From NCBI RefSeq assembly GCF_001021975.1, contig NZ_CP009928.1, forward strand, positions 62,001 through 126,000: a stretch of DNA of 64,000 nucleotides. The letters run 5' to 3'. This document shows positions 1-8,648 of the stretch, piece by piece. Position numbers and translations under genes: made by a program. How positions within the stretch are numbered: the first letter of the stretch is position 1; every line of letters begins with the position of its first letter. The notes under the pieces are model-generated. The model was not told the DNA's origin and made no database searches. It saw only the letters and a list, made by a program, of their open reading frames with translations. The DNA comes from Chryseobacterium gallinarum (GTDB lineage Bacteria; Bacteroidota; Bacteroidia; Flavobacteriales; Weeksellaceae).

Positions 1-157
1 CCGGAAGAATCAATCCTTTTGTGTTTCCTGGAACATTGTTAAAATCCAAAACAGTGCTGCTTCCTTCCACAACATCTTTTCCGATAGCCACCTGAGCAAA
101 GGAAAAATTGAAAACAACCAAGGCAACCGCTATACTTATATTTTTTATATTTTTCAT
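1..157 (-). CDS. Exported protein of unknown function, N-terminal part only
   Basis: The gene starts at 157 on the minus strand and runs off the left edge, so only about 52 residues are visible. It opens with MKNIKNISIAVALVVF and a hydrophobic stretch ending in SFAQ, a typical Bacteroidetes Sec signal peptide. The mature part begins VAIGKDVVEGSS and goes on to NVPGNTKGLILP. This start is familiar in secreted proteins of unknown function from Chryseobacterium relatives (recollection, not a search). It lies 18 bp downstream of the next minus-strand gene and is probably cotranscribed with it. Function unknown. Confidence 0.7.
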   Translation of the reverse strand, partial: MKNIKNISIAVALVVFNFSFAQVAIGKDVVEGSSTVLDFNNVPGNTKGLILP

Positions 158-175
158 CGTATACAAATTATGAGA

Positions 176-1228
176 TTAATCGTTACAGCTTCTTTGAATA
201 CACTTCCATTCAGTTCCATTATACAACTTAATGCATTTATCCTGGATATCATAAAGAAGCATCCCTTCTTTTGGTTCAGCAATAGCATCTCCGGGTTGCG
301 GTGTCTGGCTTACATGCTGCACCCTGGTAACAACGAACCCTTTTCCTTTAGCTTCCATAGCAAGAAAGCCATTGGGAATATTTTCCGGCCATACACTGCT
401 CTTCTCCTGCACAGTAATTCCGAATTTAGTAAAGCTATCCGGTGTTCCTGAAGCGGCCGGCTTTGTACACACTCCATCTATATCATCAATGATAACAGGA
501 GCATTACCACACGCGTTTTTGTCTTCTGATAAACCTTCAGGCCATAAAGCGGGACACATTAATTTTGTTGCATTCGGGCCACAGAAACTGGCATTACCGG
601 GACCAAGATTTGTTACAGGTCCCATTGCAATAGCTATAATCTGACTGTCATTACTGAGAACGGATCCTGCGCCACCACCACTTACATCAGCTTTTGCAAT
701 GCAATAAGCTTTTCCGGTAGGAAGTCCTACATAATTTACAAACGGATAGGTTGTAGATTGCTGACTGAAAGTACCACAAATCTCCACCACACTATTTGTT
801 CCCATTTCCAGTGTAGAGGTTGTTCCCGGGAATGCTCCCATAAAAGACGGATCTCCCTGGTTAACAGACCCGGTAAGCGATAAAAATGATTTCGTACCCA
901 GCTTAACTTTTGAGCTTTGCTGAGTTCCAAATGTCCCAATGGTAATAGAACCAGTGGATCTTACACTGGCACCATCACTAATATCCAATACTCCGTTCAC
1001 ACCTATATTTACAGACTGCAGTTGACCAGACTGAATTATAAGAGTTGCTCCAAAAGGAATGTCAATTGTAGTTCCTACACTAAGGTTTCCATTCAGACAA
1101 TATGTATTTCCGGTGACCATAACCTGCCCGGTATACGGAATACATTGAGCGCTTATAACATTGTAGAATGCAAGGATTAATAAAAAAATAAATTTCTTAT
1201 TAATATTAGAAAAAATTAAGTTATTCAT
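176..1228 (-). CDS. Secreted repetitive protein of unknown function
   Basis: 350 aa. Residues 1-27 form a signal peptide (hydrophobic FIFLLILAFYNVISAQ, then cleavage before CIPY). Residues 40-130 are rich in G, S, T, V and I in short alternating strands (GVNGVLDISDGASV, SITIGTFG), which suggests a beta-helix-like passenger. A cysteine-rich middle (about 150-250) follows. The last 50 residues contain EGMLLYDIQDKCIKLYNGTEW, a C-terminal pattern seen in other Flavobacteriia secreted proteins. It sits just upstream of the truncated exported gene, with 17 bp between them, so they probably form a surface-protein operon. Host chromosome, not part of the mobile element. Specific function not recognised. 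Confidence 0.75.
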   Translation of the reverse strand: MNNLIFSNINKKFIFLLILAFYNVISAQCIPYTGQVMVTGNTYCLNGNLSVGTTIDIPFGATLIIQSGQLQSVNIGVNGVLDISDGASVRSTGSITIGTFGTQQSSKVKLGTKSFLSLTGSVNQGDPSFMGAFPGTTSTLEMGTNSVVEICGTFSQQSTTYPFVNYVGLPTGKAYCIAKADVSGGGAGSVLSNDSQIIAIAMGPVTNLGPGNASFCGPNATKLMCPALWPEGLSEDKNACGNAPVIIDDIDGVCTKPAASGTPDSFTKFGITVQEKSSVWPENIPNGFLAMEAKGKGFVVTRVQHVSQTPQPGDAIAEPKEGMLLYDIQDKCIKLYNGTEWKCIQRSCND

Positions 1229-1762
1229 ATTGTTTTAGACTAAATTAACAATTTATTCGTATTTTAATAATAATTACATAGCATTATTATATTTACCGAG
1301 GGCCTAATAAACAATTTATATACCAAACTGGTGTTTAATTTTTAAATATTCTTAAAATATGATAGCAATCTTTATTTTTGTGAAAAAAATAAAATTCACC
1401 AGGTTGAGATTAAAACAAACACAGTCAACACAATAATATTATAATAAAAATACATATAATTCAATCATATTGTTAAAAAAATAAACTATTATTTAAAAAA
1501 ACAATATAATATTTACTTTTCAGCATTAAAATATAACTTAATAGAAAAGAGCTATTGATTAGAAATTTTGTAATAATTCATAGAAATTAAAATATTTTCA
1601 ATGAATACACCTATTCTACACATATACTACACTATGATCCTCAACGGCTTTATTAAGTAAAATAAACTTCTATATATAATCTTTTATTATTGCTCATCGG
1701 TACAATAGATAATGTATATAATCCAAGACTGTAAATTAGGTTTAAAAACGTAAATTTGCAGC
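1229..1762. other. AT-rich intergenic region between divergent genes
   Basis: 534 bases between the start of the secreted-protein gene (minus) and mnmE (plus). It is strongly AT-rich with runs such as TAATAATAATTAC and no open frame worth calling. It should hold the two divergent promoters. Only the mnmE-side box at 1751-1758 could be matched to the Bacteroidetes consensus. No tRNA, hairpin terminator or repeat array was seen. Confidence 0.6.
1751..1758 (+). promoter_or_regulatory. -7 promoter box of mnmE
   Basis: TAAATTTG fits the Bacteroidetes -7 consensus TAnnTTTG exactly and ends only 4 bases before the mnmE ATG. No clear -33 TTG is visible at the usual distance. If used, transcription would begin at or next to the start codon, giving a leaderless or nearly leaderless mRNA. 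Confidence 0.4.
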
Positions 1763-3148
1763 ATGAATAACGATACTATTTGTGCACTGGCTACAGCCAA
1801 TGGAATAGGTGCTTTAGGCATTATCAGGATTTCCGGCGATGATGCATTACCCATAGTACAGAAAAGTTTTCCGGCAAAAAAACTGGAAAAACAAAAATCC
1901 CACACCATTCATTACGGATATTTTATGGATGGGGATGAAGCTATCGATGAAATCATGTTATCAATTTTTCTGGCCCCTAAAAGTTTTACTACAGAAAATT
2001 CTGTGGAAATTGCTTTCCACGGCTCACCGCATATTGGAAAGCGTATTCTTGAAACCCTGATTAAAAACGGAGCCAGAATGGCTAAAGCAGGAGAGTTTAC
2101 TCTTCGCGCTTTTATTAACGGAAGAATCGACCTATCCCAGGCAGAAGCAATTGCTGATGTAATAGCCTCCGAAAATGAGGCTTCCAGAAAAGTGGCCATT
2201 AATCAATTGAAAGGTGGTATTACCAATGAAATTTCGTTATTAAGAACAGACCTCCTTAATTTCGTCTCCCTCATTGAGCTTGAGCTGGATTTTGCAGAAG
2301 AAGATGTAGAATTTGCAGACAGAACTGCCTTAAACAGCTTATTGAATAAAATTGAGTTGAAGCTCAATTCTCTTATTGAAAGTTTCCAATACGGAAATGC
2401 CATTAAAAACGGAACAGCCGTTGCCATCATCGGAAAACCCAATGCAGGCAAATCCACACTTCTGAATGCTCTTCTCAAAGAAGAAAGAGCTATTGTAAGC
2501 AGTATTGCCGGAACCACCAGGGATACTATTGAGGAAGTCTTACACATCAAGGGTCATGCTTTCCGATTGATTGATACGGCCGGACTTCGTGAAACGGCAG
2601 ATGAAATAGAGGCTATCGGTGTAAAAAAGGCCAAAGAAAAAGTTGAAAATGCCAATATTCTGGTTTATCTGGCAGATGCTGCTACCAGAGATTTTTCGGA
2701 CGATATCGAAATGATCCGATCTTTATTGAGAGAAGACCTGAAGTTAATCATTTGTGCTACAAAGATTGATGAAGTTATCCCTACTCAATACGAAGCTATA
2801 GAAGACGTTTTCAGAGATGCCATTGCTCATGAATTTGATTTTATTAAAATTTCCGCGGTTGAGAACCAGAATATCCAGGATCTAAAAAATGAACTATCCT
2901 CTTATGTAGAACAGCTACAATCTGAAGAAAGCAATGTGGTAATTACTAACCAACGTCATTTTGAAGCCTTACAAAAATCCCTGGATGCCGTCAACAAAGT
3001 AAAAGAAGCTATTTCTTTCCAGATCTCTACAGAATTGCTGGCCTATGAATTGAGAAATGCATTAGAGCACCTCGGGACAATTTCAGGTGAAGTGACAAAT
3101 AACGAAATTTTAGGAAATATCTTCTCGAAATTCTGTATCGGCAAGTAA
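1763..3148 (+). CDS. mnmE: tRNA uridine-5-carboxymethylaminomethyl GTPase MnmE (TrmE)
   Basis: 461 aa, full length for the family. MnmE works with MnmG to install the cmnm5 group on U34 of certain tRNAs, using methylene-tetrahydrofolate, glycine and GTP hydrolysis. The N-terminal folate-binding domain (1-120) begins NNDTICALATANGIGALGIIR. The G domain carries the P-loop GKPNAGKS (224-231), the G2 TTRD (251-254) and the G3 DTAGLRET (271-278). The C-terminus is the invariant FSKFCIGK, whose cysteine is typical of the family. The gene is intact, yet foreign DNA begins directly after its stop codon. That is what is expected if an element integrates in the conserved 3' end and restores the codons. 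Single-copy host housekeeping gene. Confidence 0.98.
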   Translation: MNNDTICALATANGIGALGIIRISGDDALPIVQKSFPAKKLEKQKSHTIHYGYFMDGDEAIDEIMLSIFLAPKSFTTENSVEIAFHGSPHIGKRILETLIKNGARMAKAGEFTLRAFINGRIDLSQAEAIADVIASENEASRKVAINQLKGGITNEISLLRTDLLNFVSLIELELDFAEEDVEFADRTALNSLLNKIELKLNSLIESFQYGNAIKNGTAVAIIGKPNAGKSTLLNALLKEERAIVSSIAGTTRDTIEEVLHIKGHAFRLIDTAGLRETADEIEAIGVKKAKEKVENANILVYLADAATRDFSDDIEMIRSLLREDLKLIICATKIDEVIPTQYEAIEDVFRDAIAHEFDFIKISAVENQNIQDLKNELSSYVEQLQSEESNVVITNQRHFEALQKSLDAVNKVKEAISFQISTELLAYELRNALEHLGTISGEVTNNEILGNIFSKFCIGK

Positions 3149-3320
3149 ATAGGTAAAATAGAACAAACCAAAACAAACCAATCATCTATTTATCAACTAC
3201 TTACAAAATATCAGGTTTTGTATGGGTTTTCATGTATTTGGGTTGGTTTGTCGCAATTTGCCCCCTATTTGCCCTTCCAACGATTAATATTTTATTTTTT
3301 TTAATCCGGGAGAGATTATG
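3149..3320. other. Candidate left attachment region (attL)
   Basis: AT-rich non-coding DNA directly after the mnmE stop codon. It contains an imperfect A/C-rich repeat (ACAAACCAAAACAAACCAA, about 3164-3182) and two copies of ATTTGCCC 11 bp apart (3256-3263 and 3267-3274). Short direct repeats beside the crossover are usual arm-type integrase sites, but the roles here are inference. The core should overlap the final mnmE codons. Confidence 0.45.
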
Positions 3321-3382
3321 TCGCTTAAGGTACTTTATTGCACCTTATTGTATTTAAATGCATCTTATTGTATCTTAAGCGA
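3321..3382. repeat. 10-bp tandem repeats framed by a 9-bp inverted repeat
   Basis: TCGCTTAAG at 3321-3329 is matched by its exact inverse CTTAAGCGA at 3374-3382. Between them lie units of period 10: TACTTTATTG (3331), CACCTTATTG (3341), TATTTAAATG (3351) and CATCTTATTG (3361), with consensus YAYCTTATTG. One-turn spacing puts every unit on the same DNA face. It ends 27 bp before the zinc-finger/HTH gene, so it may be that protein's operator or an accessory recombination site. Confidence 0.6.
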
Positions 3383-3409
3383 TGATTGAACTCCCACAAA
3401 TAAAATATT

Positions 3410-4027
3410 ATGAGTTCAAACATCAAAATCAACAAATTCTGCCAACATTGCGGGCTTGAATTTATTGCCAGAACCACTGTGACAAAATACTGTTGTCATA
3501 AGTGCGCGCAGAGAGCTTACAAGGCTAATGTGAGAGAATTACGTTTGCAACTAAGCAAAACAGATTCACAAATCGAAGTAAAACAATCTAAACCGAAACA
3601 AAATCCAGACACCTATTTTGATATTAAAACGCTGGATTATCTAACTGTACGAGAAGCCGCTGTATTACTAAAATGTGACCGTCGAACTGTTTACAGGTTA
3701 ATTAAATCAGGTAGATTACCTGCTGGAAATCTTTCTATAAGACGAATAAGGATATTAAAAAAAGATATTGACGCTTTATTCGTAGTACAAAAGGAAAGTA
3801 TTCAAAAAACCATTATCCCAGATGAGGAATTAAAATACACTCCATTGAAAGATTGTTATACAATTGGACAGATTCTAAAAGAATACAAGCTGTCTCAGAC
3901 CTCACTCGATAACCTTATTAAAAGACATAATATTTATAAATTTCAAAAAGGTAGATTCGTCTATATTCCAAGAAAATTAATACAACCCATATTGGACAAA
4001 ATAATTCTCAACGAATATCGCGGGTAA
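3410..4027 (+). CDS. Zinc-finger and helix-turn-helix DNA-binding protein (excisionase-like)
   Basis: 205 aa. An N-terminal treble-clef-type zinc ribbon, CQHCGLEF followed by KYCCHKCAQRAY (residues 11-36), is linked to an excisionase/MerR-like HTH at about 77-115 (LTVREAAVLLKCDRRTVYRLIKSGRLPAG). A second HTH-like segment lies at 145-185 (YTIGQILKEYKLSQTSLDNLI). Proteins with this combination commonly sit beside the integrase of Bacteroidetes conjugative elements. It precedes the integrase gene by 106 bp on the same strand and follows the repeat cluster at 3321-3382. A role as recombination directionality factor or regulator of integration is likely from context. No experimental function is known to me for this family. 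Confidence 0.8.
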   Translation: MSSNIKINKFCQHCGLEFIARTTVTKYCCHKCAQRAYKANVRELRLQLSKTDSQIEVKQSKPKQNPDTYFDIKTLDYLTVREAAVLLKCDRRTVYRLIKSGRLPAGNLSIRRIRILKKDIDALFVVQKESIQKTIIPDEELKYTPLKDCYTIGQILKEYKLSQTSLDNLIKRHNIYKFQKGRFVYIPRKLIQPILDKIILNEYRG

Positions 4028-4133
4028 ACAAAACGCCTACCAATCGGCACAACTACGCCAAATAATGCCTCTCAGTACATAAAATACTTGATGCACAATA
4101 TCATTAATTAATATTACCAATAAACTAAATATT

Positions 4134-5306
4134 ATGTCGAAGGTTACATTAAGAAAGAAGCCTATTTCTCAAGGTAGGCAATCCTTGTATCTAGAGATTT
4201 ACCCCCCTATTTATAATCCGGATACTGGAATAATGCAGCGCAAGCAATATTTAAAACTATATATTTATAAGCGGCCGAAGAATGATATCGAGAAAGAACT
4301 GAATAAAGAAACTCTTGCATTAGCTGAATATATCAGGGCTCAGCGACAAATAGACCTACAGAGCAGAAGATTTGATTTTATATCCGATGCCAAAATGAAA
4401 TCAAACTTTCTTGATTTCTTTGAAGAACAAGCTGCTAAGAGAAAGAACTGTTATAATTGGACAATGTCTGTTCGGTACTTTAAAGCATTTGCTGGTTCAA
4501 ATGTCCCTTTTACTGCGCTGAATGAGACTTTATGCGAAGAGTATGCTGATTATTTATTATCCGGTCCGGCTCTTGGAAGATCTAAGATAAGTATAAAAAA
4601 GAACACAGCAGTAGCTTATTTTGGAAGATTCAAACTAACATTGGAAGAAGCCTTCAAAAAGCGCTTCTTACCAACAGATTTAGCCTCTATTATTGAAAGC
4701 ATAAGCCCGCAGGAAACCCATAGACCTTTTCTATTTATGGATGAGCTGGAAAGAATGGCGAACGCATTTTGTCCAAATCAAATTGTTAAAAAAGCAGGTT
4801 TGTTTTCTGCCATGACAGGCTTTCGCTATTCAGACGTAGAAACCCTATTATGGAAGGAAATTCACGGATCAGAAGGAAATTACTATATTCTATATAAGCA
4901 GGAAAAAACCGACAGTGCCGAATATTACCCAGTATCAGATCAAACGATAAAATTATTAGGAGATCGAGGTGAGCCCGATTCTAAAGTTTTTACAGGATTA
5001 AAATATGATCAAACAGTGACTTCATTAAAGAAGTGGCTGATAAATGCAGGAATAGAAAAACATTTTACTTTTCATGGCTTCAGACATACGTTTGCTACAC
5101 TTCAAATCGCCTCTGGAACTGATATCTATACGGTTTCAAAATTGTTAGGACATAAGGATATCAAAACCACCCAGATATATGCGAAAATAGTTGACAGCTT
5201 AAAAAAAGAAGCTTCGGAGAAAATAAAATTTAGCATTTATGATATCAGTAAAAATATTTCAGATATAAACAGTTCAATGGAACAAGTTACAACTATGAAC
5301 TGTTAG
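4134..5306 (+). CDS. int: Tyrosine site-specific recombinase (ICE integrase)
   Basis: 390 aa, usual size for Bacteroidetes ICE integrases. The N-terminal arm-binding region (1-85) and SAM-like core-binding domain (about 90-190) precede the catalytic domain. Catalytic residues visible are Arg231 in the AGLFSAMTGFRYSD box, His314-x-x-Arg317 (FTFHGFRHTF), His340 (KLLGHKD) and the nucleophile Tyr349 (TTQIYAKI). All are intact, so the enzyme should be active. It should join attP of the circular element with the 3' end of mnmE and, with an accessory factor, excise it. It is the first enzyme gene next to the junction, flanked on both sides by HTH genes. The C-terminal tail after Tyr349 (40 residues) is longer than minimal. 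Confidence 0.95.
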   Translation: MSKVTLRKKPISQGRQSLYLEIYPPIYNPDTGIMQRKQYLKLYIYKRPKNDIEKELNKETLALAEYIRAQRQIDLQSRRFDFISDAKMKSNFLDFFEEQAAKRKNCYNWTMSVRYFKAFAGSNVPFTALNETLCEEYADYLLSGPALGRSKISIKKNTAVAYFGRFKLTLEEAFKKRFLPTDLASIIESISPQETHRPFLFMDELERMANAFCPNQIVKKAGLFSAMTGFRYSDVETLLWKEIHGSEGNYYILYKQEKTDSAEYYPVSDQTIKLLGDRGEPDSKVFTGLKYDQTVTSLKKWLINAGIEKHFTFHGFRHTFATLQIASGTDIYTVSKLLGHKDIKTTQIYAKIVDSLKKEASEKIKFSIYDISKNISDINSSMEQVTTMNC

Positions 5307-5436
5307 AAATTCCTTCGCAAAAGAGATTTAATCTCGCAAAATAATTTTATAGTGCCATATGTAGACAAATTAAGACAGTGAAGACCAATTAGAAAAATGT
5401 AAGATAAAACCGTCATAAAATTGGAAAAAAGAACAT

Positions 5437-5778
5437 ATGAAATATACATTTGATCAGGTTCCAAACATTCTTAAAAGAATTGAAGATAGACTGGATAAAA
5501 TTGAAAAAATTTTGTTGGAGCGAATACAAAACGAATTTACTGACATTGAGTTTATAGGCGCAATGGAAGCTTGCAAAATTCTTAAAATATCTCTCCCTAC
5601 ACTTTATTCAAAAGTCAGTCTGCGTGAGGTTCCATTTTACAAAAAGGGAAATAGACTTCATTTTTCTAAAGTCGAGCTTTTGGAATGGATTCAAGAAGGG
5701 AAAAAAAGTTCACTTGCTGAGATTAATGAAAAGGGAAAAGATTTTATAAAAAATATGGAAAAAAATAAATGGCGTTAG
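5437..5778 (+). CDS. Small HTH protein, excisionase family
   Basis: 113 aa. Residues 1-33 form an amphipathic, probably coiled-coil segment rich in E, K, I and L (NILKRIEDRLDKIEKILLERI). Residues 38-92 are an excisionase-type winged HTH: FIGAMEACKILKISLPTLYSKVSLREVPFYKKGNRLHF, then SKVELLEWIQEGK. Such proteins are encoded next to integrases in Bacteroidetes elements and are annotated as helix-turn-helix domain proteins. It is the last gene of the integration module and is followed 15 bp later by a strong terminator. Likely a directionality factor or repressor of the integrase region; the choice between these is inference. Confidence 0.8.
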   Translation: MKYTFDQVPNILKRIEDRLDKIEKILLERIQNEFTDIEFIGAMEACKILKISLPTLYSKVSLREVPFYKKGNRLHFSKVELLEWIQEGKKSSLAEINEKGKDFIKNMEKNKWR

Positions 5779-5793
5779 TGAGGTAAATAGTAG

Positions 5794-5823
5794 TCCTTCC
5801 ATAAACTGGGAGGATTTTTTTTT
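5794..5823 (+). terminator. Rho-independent terminator of the integration module
   Basis: TCCTTCC (5794-5800) pairs with GGGAGGA (5808-5814), one G-U pair, loop ATAAACT, followed by nine T (5815-5823). It starts 15 bp after the stop of the small HTH gene. Confidence 0.85.
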
Positions 5824-6209
5824 ACCGACTGCCCTTGAACTGCTGGTATTTGATGCCAAACACATTTACCAGCCTTCCGCAGAGAATAAAAACGCAGTTT
5901 TCTGAAAGTTGCGCCAGAATCTTTATTTGCTGCTACAGACATGGAGAGGCCAAAATAAGCGAGGGCCATCGATATCCAACTAAATGACTAGATACTTCAA
6001 ACAAAAAGTCTCCCAAAACAAAAATGTAAACTTTAAGCTATTTCCGAAAGGAAAAAATTTTTGTTTTAGAACCAATTAAATTTTGTCACTCTTTTTTAGG
6101 GAAACAGCTTATACAAAAGTATTTTAAAATATTTCGGGACAATTTATTATTTCAATCGTCATATAAAAAGAACTATTAGAACTTAATATATCAATAATAA
6201 GAATCACAA
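5824..6209. other. Intergenic region without a recognisable gene
   Basis: 386 bases. The only open frame on the minus strand overlaps the terminator and has no family features. From about 6000 the sequence becomes very AT-rich and must hold the promoter of the three-gene exported-protein operon. No exact TAnnTTTG box was found; the nearest is TAAATTTTG around 6077-6085, one base too long. Confidence 0.5.
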
Positions 6210-6881
6210 ATGAAAAAAATGACAAGACGAAAACTAGTGTATTTTGGATTGGCGACATTTGCATTGATGTCATGTCGTCATGACGACATTCATCAGGAAA
6301 TCAATTCAGAGGGAGATGTCTTAACTATTCAAGATGTAAAAGAATTGGTCAGTTCTGATCCAACCCAAAAGAAATTAAATGTTAGATGGGCAGAGCCGAG
6401 CCAAAAAATCAGCAAAAAAGCCTCGATAAAATCCAGCTCCCCATCTTCTATCAACAGCTCGGTAAACTTTGAGTTTGATTGGGATAACTATTATGTAAAC
6501 AAAAGGGTATCCGACTATCCTGTTATGATGGTGCCCCTTAAAAACAATAGTGTTAACCGTTCGATACTAAAGGGAATGAATCCTAAAGGCTATAGGATAG
6601 TCGGTTTTCAGCATGACATGGATCACGCTGTAAGGGCTTGCCTTTTTGAAGTCCATCCGGACAAAGAATACTTGGAACGAAAGATGAAATCAAAAAAAAT
6701 TGCCACCATTGAAGGCGATGATTATTCGGACTATAAAGACCTTGTTTCCACGGAAGATTTTACGGGCTACACCTTCATTTGGTCAATTGACGGCGAATTT
6801 AAGAGTGCCTTCCATGCAACAAACGGACAGTTTGACAGGATTTACGATAAAAAGCTGAACCTAACACATACAAAGAAATGA
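6210..6881 (+). CDS. Lipoprotein of unknown function
   Basis: 223 aa. It starts MKKMTRRKLVYFGLATFALMSC; LMSC is a lipobox with Cys22, so the mature protein should be membrane anchored. The next 40 residues are polar and probably a linker. The C-terminal half has recurring aromatic residues (FDWDNYYVNKRVSDYPVMMVPLKN, then DFTGYTFIWSIDGEF) resembling the beta-rich repeats of secreted Bacteroidetes proteins. Its stop overlaps the start of the next gene (ATGA), so the two are translationally coupled. No known family recognised. Context (next to a secreted JAMM-motif protein) suggests a cell-envelope task. Confidence 0.7.
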   Translation: MKKMTRRKLVYFGLATFALMSCRHDDIHQEINSEGDVLTIQDVKELVSSDPTQKKLNVRWAEPSQKISKKASIKSSSPSSINSSVNFEFDWDNYYVNKRVSDYPVMMVPLKNNSVNRSILKGMNPKGYRIVGFQHDMDHAVRACLFEVHPDKEYLERKMKSKKIATIEGDDYSDYKDLVSTEDFTGYTFIWSIDGEFKSAFHATNGQFDRIYDKKLNLTHTKK

Positions 6882-7891
6882 AAACCATATATAAAATCTT
6901 CTTATTTATATCATTGATTGGAATTGTTCAAATTCTATATAGCCACATCTGTGGAGAGGACGGAATAATCTGTGTAGAAGGCATGCCCGGGTGTGAAAAC
7001 TGCGACTTTGGTGGCCCAGGCAACACCTATGATTTTCCGAAAAATGACCAAGGGCAATTTGTGTTTCCCGAAATAGATGTTTATGGAGTAACAAGTAGCC
7101 CCATATATCTACCTGACTATTGGCCAACCCTGATTGCGCCAATAGGTGGTGCCCCGGTAGAGCCCACACCCAATCAATTGATTTTACAACAAGCCAAATT
7201 CTCTGATTGTGATGGTGTGAAAAGGGCAAACGAACTAGCAAAAATCCAAGCTATCCGAGACGCTATTGCTCTGATTAAGAACAAAAATGTAGAATGGGGT
7301 GTTCCATTGCAACTTGATGATCCAAATGATGGACGAACGCCGAAGCCTGGAACTCCATATACCAATAATAAGACAAATAGTATAAGCTTTAAACCTACTT
7401 GGAATTCTGTAGATGGATATTTAATAGGTTTTATTCATAATCATCCTAGTGGGGGCGCTCCCAGCCCATCTGATCTCTTCAACCCCGCTATGAATATCAT
7501 GAAAATGGTCGATAATGGTTCTATTCCACCCTCCCAGATACAGAACTATCTACAAAATTTTGTATCCATCATTGTAAGCGGGGAGTATGTTTATACTGTT
7601 ACAATAAAGAATGCTTTATTATTTTCGATCATGGCCGGAGATTTTAACAAAGCACAAAGTGCAGCAACCATTCAGTACAAAAATTTATTAACGGACTACT
7701 TTGTCAATAATAACATCGGGGATCCTCCTTCTATCGCAGACAATCAAAAAGGAGGTGAAAAAGTATTACTAACATTATATGGAAAAATGTTTAATTTAAG
7801 TAAGCAAAAAATAAGCGACCTTGATAAGAATCAATCCGTACAAAGAGACAGTCAGGGAAATATAATTCTAAAAGATCCATGCACACCATAA
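6878..7891 (+). CDS. Exported protein with a JAMM (MPN+) metalloprotease motif
   Basis: 337 aa. Residues 1-22 are a hydrophobic export signal (IYKIFLFISLIGIVQILYS). A short Cys-rich stretch follows (residues 25-43: CGEDGIICVEGMPGCENC). The core region holds His187-x-His189-Pro190 and Ser196-x-x-Asp199 in GFIHNHPSGGAPSPSDL, the zinc-binding JAMM signature shared by RadC, JAB and deubiquitinating enzymes. Glu139 (NVEWGVPL) could supply the catalytic acid. JAMM enzymes cleave isopeptide or peptide bonds with a bound zinc; the substrate here is unknown. It overlaps the lipoprotein gene upstream by 4 bp, and its end overlaps an upstream start choice of the next gene. Export is unusual, because most JAMM proteins are cytoplasmic. 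It could also be an effector of a polymorphic toxin type. Confidence 0.7.
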   Translation: MKTIYKIFLFISLIGIVQILYSHICGEDGIICVEGMPGCENCDFGGPGNTYDFPKNDQGQFVFPEIDVYGVTSSPIYLPDYWPTLIAPIGGAPVEPTPNQLILQQAKFSDCDGVKRANELAKIQAIRDAIALIKNKNVEWGVPLQLDDPNDGRTPKPGTPYTNNKTNSISFKPTWNSVDGYLIGFIHNHPSGGAPSPSDLFNPAMNIMKMVDNGSIPPSQIQNYLQNFVSIIVSGEYVYTVTIKNALLFSIMAGDFNKAQSAATIQYKNLLTDYFVNNNIGDPPSIADNQKGGEKVLLTLYGKMFNLSKQKISDLDKNQSVQRDSQGNIILKDPCTP

Positions 7892-7902
7892 AAAAATTAA
7901 AA

Positions 7903-8604
7903 ATGAAAAATATTATTGCCACTATAATTTTTCTGTTTATCACAACAGGATTATTAGCACAACAGGATATAATTTCAAAGGTCTCAAACAAATATTATAG
8001 GACAAATGGACTTACAGATGTCAGAAAGATAGATTCAATAACAGATAAGATCGCTGACGAATTTTTTGATCCAAAATATAACAAATTAATGGATAATTCC
8101 ATAGAAAGAATATCCGACAAGATGTCATATCACGAAATTATGTATAGCGTAGCTGTACCTCTTGAAGGAGAATCACTTAGATCGTCATGGGGTACGAGCG
8201 TACGCTATTTTGGATTATTAAAAATATCATGGTCAAATCAACCTGTACCTGCAAAAAGTATTGAAGAATTAACAGGATATACTATCGACTATATTTTCGC
8301 ATTAGATAACCGAGAAGATCTGGTCGTGGAATATGTCAAGAATAGTGAGCTTGATGGAAGTTTTATTTACAATCCGAAAGATAACTTGATAAGTTTTAAT
8401 ATCTTATCAAAAACTAAACCCGAAAGGTTAAGAGGGACTATTATAATAAATTTGCCGATCGAAGAACGTTCAAAATTTGCAAGGGATTTCATTGAGAGCA
8501 CAAAATTTGATAATGGTCAAGAGACAAGGACTTTTAATGAAGCTACATCAAGTAGTGGTGGTTCGACAAGAACCACTGGTGGAAGAACAAGAGGTGGAGG
8601 ATAA
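7903..8604 (+). CDS. Exported protein with Gly/Ser/Thr-rich tail, unknown function
   Basis: About 233 aa from the ATG at 7903, chosen over 7879 because it begins directly with a signal peptide (MKNIIATIIFLFITTGLLAQ) after an A-rich leader. The middle is a mixed alpha/beta domain with no recognised motif. The tail is low complexity, with Ser, Gly, Thr and Arg (SSSGGSTRTTGGRTRGGG). The protein closes a tightly packed three-gene unit of exported proteins and is followed by a strong terminator. Its partnership with the JAMM protein upstream is inferred from gene overlap only. Function unknown. Confidence 0.65.
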   Translation: MKNIIATIIFLFITTGLLAQQDIISKVSNKYYRTNGLTDVRKIDSITDKIADEFFDPKYNKLMDNSIERISDKMSYHEIMYSVAVPLEGESLRSSWGTSVRYFGLLKISWSNQPVPAKSIEELTGYTIDYIFALDNREDLVVEYVKNSELDGSFIYNPKDNLISFNILSKTKPERLRGTIIINLPIEERSKFARDFIESTKFDNGQETRTFNEATSSSGGSTRTTGGRTRGGG

Positions 8605-8648
8605 TAACAATAAAACCCGCTAAATACATTTAAGTTTAAAGATTAAAA

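Noticed and set aside
5775..5969. 64-aa minus-strand frame
   Set aside because: Its end overlaps the terminator of the integration module and it has no recognisable features.
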